Assembly: GCA_002746395.1 (NCBI GenBank)
Contig: NVXA01000005.1
Span: forward strand, 169,836 to 186,105
Reading direction: 5' to 3'
Length of the DNA: 16,270 bases
Source: Paracoccaceae bacterium
Lineage (GTDB): Bacteria > Pseudomonadota > Alphaproteobacteria > Rhodobacterales > Rhodobacteraceae
Part shown: piece after piece, positions 11,947 to 16,270 of the stretch
How the letters are laid out: every line of letters starts with the position of its first letter
Position numbering within the stretch: position 1 is the stretch's first letter
The notes under the pieces: model-generated
Databases searched by the model: none
Seen by the model: only the letters and a program-made list of their open reading frames with translations
What the model was told of the DNA's origin: nothing
Translations under genes and position numbers: made by a program

Positions 11947-14211
11947 ATGATCCAGCATTTTGAAAAGATAGAAAACCTAGGTGTTTTCGCAAACTATAAG
12001 AAGCCTCACAAAATGGATCCATTCCAGCGCTTCAACTTAATTTATGGCATGAACGGTTCTGGAAAAACGACATTATCTCGCTTCTTTGCAGATTTAAATG
12101 AAGGAAAGGCCGCTGGATTTCCTGATCTTATGTATAAAATTAGAACCGAAGACGGAGATTTTGTGCAAGGCAAGCCATACACCAGAAAAATTCGGGTTTT
12201 CAATGCAGAATATGTAGAAGACAATATTGGAGAGATCGAAGGAAGGTTGAACCCAATATTTGTTCTGGGCGCAGAGAATAAATCTCTTGCTGATACGGTA
12301 AAGGTTGATGAAAAAAAACTCGAGGCTTTGGAGACTAAGTTCTCTGAAAAGGAAACCGAATTCAGCAAGAAGGAAAAAAGTAGAGGAAAGATATTTACGG
12401 ACGTCGCCAAGGAAATTTCTAAAGCAGCCAAAGGGGCAACAATTCGAGCATACACTAAGAAAAATGCCGAAAGTGCCTACGACAATACATCCGTTTTGAC
12501 TTCACTTGATTTAAAAGAACTAGCAGCAGCTTCGAGTGAAATGAACCAGTCCGCGATGGACAAGCATTCCGAATACCAATCCCCAAGTATCGACTTCAAC
12601 GGCAAAGACCAGTCATTTTTTACGGCACTTCAAGGCCACTGCGATAACGTACGTAAGATAACATTAAAGAGCGCTACATCAATTGCAATTGAGCGGCTAG
12701 TAACAAATCCAGATATCGCGAGATGGGTTGAACAAGGCTTACATATCCATGCAGAAAACGATGGTAAAACCTGCGAGTATTGCCAGCAAGAAATTCCTGA
12801 AACTCGAAAAAAAGAGCTGGCTGCGCATTTTAACGATTCAGACAATCTGCTTAAAAAAGAGATTGAGGATGCCATTGCATATACTGAGAGGCTCGGCAAT
12901 ACAATCGAGGCGGTGCGCAGTCTTGATAGCAAGCTATTTTATCCTGAATTGCAGCCAGAGCACACAAAGCACATTGAGATACTAGCGAAGCAGCAATCAA
13001 CGGTGATTGCTGGCTTGCAGGAATTAACCAAAACGCTCCAAAATAAATTAACGCGCCGTACTGAAAGCTATGAGTCAATGGCACCGAGCTTCACAGGGGA
13101 CCTTTGGAACGAAACCATCTCAAAATTAAATAACGTTATTCAGCGCCACAATTCTGAAACGAACAATTTTGAAACGCGCAAAGAAAATAATTTCAAAAAA
13201 ATAGAAACACATTTTTTGAGCATTATTGATCAAGCTGTGAAGGATGCCGACGTCGAGATTGCTTCGGTTAACGCTGAATTAATGGAATGTAAAAATGGTG
13301 ATCCCAAAATCGAAAAGTTAGGCATTGATGCGCTGAAAAATTCAATCAGAGATAACCGTGCCAAGATTGCCAATTCACATCAAGCGGCGACTGAGCTTTC
13401 TGAAAAGTTGGCGTCGTTTCTTGGCCGGGGTGATCTGAAGTTTGAACCTGAAGGTGATGGATATCGGATTGCACGGTTTGGACGCGCTGCCAAGCGACTG
13501 AGTGAAGGTGAAAAAACAGCGATTACTTTTCTGTATTTTGTTGTTGGATTAGCAGATCAAGATTTCGACCTTGCAGAAGGGATCGTGGTTATTGATGATC
13601 CAATTTCTAGTTTAGATTCCAACTCAGTTTATCAAGCATTTGCTTACCTTAAAAATGCGGTGAAGGATGCTAAGCAAGTTTTCTTATTTACACACAATTT
13701 TGATTTCCTTAAGCTCCTTCTGAACTGGTTTCAAAACATTCCAAAACCTGCACAAAATGGAAAATCGACGTATTGGATGCTGCATTGCGCAATGACTGGC
13801 GCAACCAGTCGGGAAGCCGAAATAAAACCACTTGATAAAGTTTTGCTCCAGCACAAAAATGAGTTTGCCTACCTAATTAAGGAATTGGCTGCATATAAGT
13901 CTGATGGTGAAATAGCTACAGCTTATCCTATACCGAATATGATCAGGAAAGTACTCGAAGCCTTCTTGGAGCAGCACTCCACAGGTGGCAACTTGTACAA
14001 AAAGCTAGAAAACCTAAACACCAACGGTTTTGAGCCTTCCAAAAAAACGGCACTTTTAAAGTTCGCCAATAATATGTCGCACCCGACCTTCTCAGGCATT
14101 GATCCAGCTCTTGTCGCGGAAACCAAGAATAACATCGCAAACCTTCTGGAGTTGATAGAACACGTCGCGCCAATTCATTACAAAGCAACTACGGAAACAA
14201 TTTCTACCTAG
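11947..14211 (+). CDS. RloC-like ABC ATPase with predicted anticodon-nuclease centre
   Basis: This 754-aa protein resembles RloC, a PrrC relative that pairs a DNA-damage-sensing ABC ATPase with a tRNA anticodon nuclease and aids phage defence. Walker A is GMNGSGKTT at residues 34-42. A coiled coil interrupted by CEYC (Cys276, Cys279) resembles a Rad50-type zinc hook. The signature LSEGEK is at 518-523, Walker B IDDP at 549-552, the D-loop SSLD at 554-557 and the H-loop His at 583. In the C-terminal domain Arg667-x3-Glu671 and His712 match the Arg/Glu/His set of PrrC (reported as R320, E324, H356). Many other AAA_13 proteins share the ATPase part, so nuclease activity is inferred. The gene is visibly more AT-rich than its neighbours, suggesting recent transfer. 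A YhaO-like gene follows after 31 bp. Confidence 0.78.
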   Translation: MIQHFEKIENLGVFANYKKPHKMDPFQRFNLIYGMNGSGKTTLSRFFADLNEGKAAGFPDLMYKIRTEDGDFVQGKPYTRKIRVFNAEYVEDNIGEIEGRLNPIFVLGAENKSLADTVKVDEKKLEALETKFSEKETEFSKKEKSRGKIFTDVAKEISKAAKGATIRAYTKKNAESAYDNTSVLTSLDLKELAAASSEMNQSAMDKHSEYQSPSIDFNGKDQSFFTALQGHCDNVRKITLKSATSIAIERLVTNPDIARWVEQGLHIHAENDGKTCEYCQQEIPETRKKELAAHFNDSDNLLKKEIEDAIAYTERLGNTIEAVRSLDSKLFYPELQPEHTKHIEILAKQQSTVIAGLQELTKTLQNKLTRRTESYESMAPSFTGDLWNETISKLNNVIQRHNSETNNFETRKENNFKKIETHFLSIIDQAVKDADVEIASVNAELMECKNGDPKIEKLGIDALKNSIRDNRAKIANSHQAATELSEKLASFLGRGDLKFEPEGDGYRIARFGRAAKRLSEGEKTAITFLYFVVGLADQDFDLAEGIVVIDDPISSLDSNSVYQAFAYLKNAVKDAKQVFLFTHNFDFLKLLLNWFQNIPKPAQNGKSTYWMLHCAMTGATSREAEIKPLDKVLLQHKNEFAYLIKELAAYKSDGEIATAYPIPNMIRKVLEAFLEQHSTGGNLYKKLENLNTNGFEPSKKTALLKFANNMSHPTFSGIDPALVAETKNNIANLLELIEHVAPIHYKATTETIST

Positions 14212-14242
14212 AATTAGATTATCGGACGCTCATAGGAACTTA

Positions 14243-15424
14243 ATGGTACGTATACTTCACACCGCAGACCTCCACCTCGGATCACCTATCCGGTCCATAG
14301 CGTTGCGCAACCCCGACCTTGGCCAGCGGCTGCAACAGTCCAGCCGCAACACTTTTTCAAGGATTGTTGATCTTGCGATTGATGAACAGGTTGACGCCCT
14401 AGTGCTAGCGGGGGATATTTTTGACAATGCGCAACCAGATTTAAGGTCTCGGGCATTTCTGATTTCACAGCTTTCACGTGCATCCGAAGTTGGTGTGCCG
14501 ACGGTATTGATACGTGGCAATCACGACGCACTCCTTGATCACAAAGCACATGGTGATTTAGGCTCTAATATCCACCTTCTGCATAAAGATTTTCCAACGG
14601 TTGAAATCGGAAATGCCGCTTTTCACGGGCTTTCATTTGATAAGGCCCATGTGGCGAACAGTTTCTTGCCTGATTATCCCTCGCCTGTGGCTGGAAAGCA
14701 TAATATCGGGCTCATGCATACATCGCTTGACGGTGCGCAAGGCCATGATCCCTATGCTCCTTGTGCGGCAGGGGATCTCATGACGCATGGCTACGACCTT
14801 TGGTGCCTTGGGCACATTCACGCCCCTTCTGAACAAGTTGATGGGGATGTATTGATCGTGATGCCTGGTATCCCGCAACCTCGTCATTTCGGTGAACGCA
14901 GGGGCGGATCTGTAACACTGATAACCCTTGGGGATGGGGCACCAAAAACCGAACGCCGCCTTGTCGGGCAACTGGGGTTTTCCGAATGCACATTGGATTT
15001 GCAATCATGCACAGATCAACAAGAGGTCTTGCGTAATTTGCGTGAAGTATTGGTGGCAGAAAAGGTCGAGGGCCGCGATACTGCGGTTCGCTTGCATGTC
15101 ACCTCGGATAGATACAACACTGAATGGGTGGCAGAACTTGCCGCAGAGGTTCTTGAGAACATTGATGGCGTATTCCTCGATAAGGTTAAATCGGCCCCGC
15201 CACAAGGTACCGCGGATGAGCAAGCAGACGAACTCGTCCGCTTGATGTATGATGAATTGGCCGAAGATGGTTTTCAGCAAACGGCGCTCCACGTACTGGA
15301 AGAATTGCGGGCTGTTTTACCATCCGAGATTGCCGAAGAGCTGGAGGAAGAGCCATTAGACGAGCTTCTTAAGGAAGCTATCAATGAAGTCTCGTTAACT
15401 CTAAATTCTGGGAGTTCATCATGA
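14243..15424 (+). CDS. YhaO/SbcD-like metallophosphoesterase (Mre11-type DNA exonuclease)
   Basis: This 393-aa predicted manganese-dependent DNA nuclease belongs to the Mre11/SbcD superfamily and would process DNA ends together with its ATPase partner. All phosphoesterase motifs are present: DLHLG (Asp9, His11), GDIFD (Asp58), GNHD (Asn93, His94), MHTS (His159) and GHIH (His191, His193). The region after about residue 230 is the family-specific capping/C-terminal part and ends in acidic helices. The length and the partner gene fit the YhaO type better than classical SbcD. The ATG at 14243 has AGGAA upstream, and the stop overlaps the next start (ATGA), so the pair is translationally coupled. 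Base composition is close to that of the host-like genes, unlike the RloC-like gene before it. Confidence 0.9.
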   Translation: MVRILHTADLHLGSPIRSIALRNPDLGQRLQQSSRNTFSRIVDLAIDEQVDALVLAGDIFDNAQPDLRSRAFLISQLSRASEVGVPTVLIRGNHDALLDHKAHGDLGSNIHLLHKDFPTVEIGNAAFHGLSFDKAHVANSFLPDYPSPVAGKHNIGLMHTSLDGAQGHDPYAPCAAGDLMTHGYDLWCLGHIHAPSEQVDGDVLIVMPGIPQPRHFGERRGGSVTLITLGDGAPKTERRLVGQLGFSECTLDLQSCTDQQEVLRNLREVLVAEKVEGRDTAVRLHVTSDRYNTEWVAELAAEVLENIDGVFLDKVKSAPPQGTADEQADELVRLMYDELAEDGFQQTALHVLEELRAVLPSEIAEELEEEPLDELLKEAINEVSLTLNSGSSS

Positions 15425-16270
15425 GAATTAACCGCCTTGATCTTATTCGCTATGGCCGTTTTGAAAATGCTGAAATAATCTTTCCTAAACCCGTGGGTGA
15501 TACGCCTGACCTGACAGTTGTTTTTGGGCCGAACGAGGCGGGCAAATCCATAACCTTTAACGGTTTTTTGGAATTCCTATTTGGGTTTAAGGCTGGCGCA
15601 CATCCATACGCCTTCCGTTTTAATAGGAGTGACCTGTTGATCGGGGCGGAACTGGATATTCCCGGGCGCGGCACAATTACCTTGCGCCGAAATAGCAAAA
15701 GAACCCAATCTCTTTTAGATACGGAAGGCCGACCTGTAAGCGAAACCGCCCTTTCAAGCGCATTACACGGTATGGCACAGGAAACATATCAGGAAAGGTT
15801 CTCTCTTGATGAGAAGGGATTGCGCGAAGGTGGGGAACGGATTGCAGGCGCGCAAGGTGATCTAGGGCAGCTTTTACACGCAGGAATTTCGGGCCTAACC
15901 GGCATGGCGAAAACACTGGATGCACTTTCCGAGCGCGCCGACAAGTTTCATAAAAAGGGCGGTAGAGATACCATTTTGAAAAATGGCAAAGAACGTCTCA
16001 AGGAGATCCGCGATGAATTGCGCGGTACAAGTTTAACAACAGATCGCGAGCTCAATCTACGTAGTGAGCGGGGCCGCACCACATCGGCCTTTGATAAAGC
16101 CGAGGCAGATCTCGGGTTAGCACGCCAAAGACAAGCAGCGTTCAAGAGTGCACAAATTGTTTACGATCTGAATAATCGGATACAGAAGCTCCAAGATTCA
16201 CTAACAGATTTCCCTGATGGACCAGATCTACCCTCCGATGCACCAGAACAGGTGGCAGGCCTTGTCGAAA
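15421..16270 (+). CDS. YhaN/SbcC-like SMC-type ATPase, 3' end cut by window edge
   Basis: The window holds the first 283 codons with no stop. The N-terminal half of an SMC/Rad50-type ATPase head is clear: RYGRFENAEI followed by Walker A GPNEAGKS (residues 36-43), whose exact wording is typical of YhaN (AAA_27) proteins. A YxERFSLDE-type segment follows at about 128-136, then GGERIAGAQGDLGQLL, and a coiled coil begins around residue 195. With the YhaO-like nuclease it should form a DNA-end-binding, SbcCD-like complex. The second half of the head (signature and Walker B) and any hook lie beyond the edge. The family call is secure; the role in repair or defence is not established from sequence. 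Confidence 0.92.
   Translation, partial: MRINRLDLIRYGRFENAEIIFPKPVGDTPDLTVVFGPNEAGKSITFNGFLEFLFGFKAGAHPYAFRFNRSDLLIGAELDIPGRGTITLRRNSKRTQSLLDTEGRPVSETALSSALHGMAQETYQERFSLDEKGLREGGERIAGAQGDLGQLLHAGISGLTGMAKTLDALSERADKFHKKGGRDTILKNGKERLKEIRDELRGTSLTTDRELNLRSERGRTTSAFDKAEADLGLARQRQAAFKSAQIVYDLNNRIQKLQDSLTDFPDGPDLPSDAPEQVAGLVE

Noticed and set aside
1..16270. CRISPR array or insertion sequence
   Set aside because: No regularly spaced repeats, no transposase gene and no paired terminal repeats were seen on reading through.

Overview
The window looks like a chromosomal segment of an alphaproteobacterium, most likely of the Rhodobacterales/Roseobacter group. This rests on the moderately GC-rich coding style and on a left flank of DEAD-box helicase, YdjA-type nitroreductase, EI24 membrane protein and tRNA-Ser(GCT). 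That placement is inference; no database was consulted.

Left flank (1-2331): a DEAD-box RNA helicase runs off the left edge on the minus strand. It is divergent from a nitroreductase overlapped by an EI24-domain membrane protein. A complete tRNA-Ser(GCT) with encoded CCA follows.

Integrated element (from about 2330 rightward): a large serine recombinase on the minus strand starts inside the element, and its reading frame runs antisense through the whole tRNA gene. This marks the tRNA 3' end as the insertion point (attL). Upstream of it, on the same strand, are three small uncharacterised genes (125, 199 and 158 aa). Beyond them is a tightly packed six-gene minus-strand operon (9968 down to 5877): a 410-aa multi-span membrane protein with a large soluble domain, a 176-aa Cys-rich single-span protein, two small two-span membrane proteins, a TraG/VirD4-type coupling ATPase with no membrane domain of its own, and an 85-aa membrane protein. 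No relaxase and no VirB/Trb channel gene is visible. The set may be the coupling module of a mobilisable island or an undescribed membrane-associated DNA-handling system. A single short plus-strand gene sits convergently at its end.

Control region: the operon is divergent from a 363-aa protein with a probable N-terminal DNA-binding region, overlapped by a short ankyrin-repeat gene. The shared promoter region holds a perfect inverted repeat and an 8-bp direct repeat with 11-bp period, both plausible operators.

Right part (11.6 kb to the end): a 330-bp non-coding gap with a strong hairpin precedes an AT-rich 754-aa ABC-type ATPase. This protein has a zinc-hook-like CxxC and a C-terminal Arg-x3-Glu...His set, matching RloC/PrrC-type anticodon nucleases. 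A YhaO-like (SbcD/Mre11-type) nuclease and a YhaN-like (Rad50/SbcC-type) ATPase follow, overlapping by ATGA; the latter is cut by the right edge. Together these form a DNA-end sensing and RNA/DNA nuclease cluster with a defence flavour. The right attachment site is not in the window, so it is unknown whether the last three genes belong to the element or to the host.
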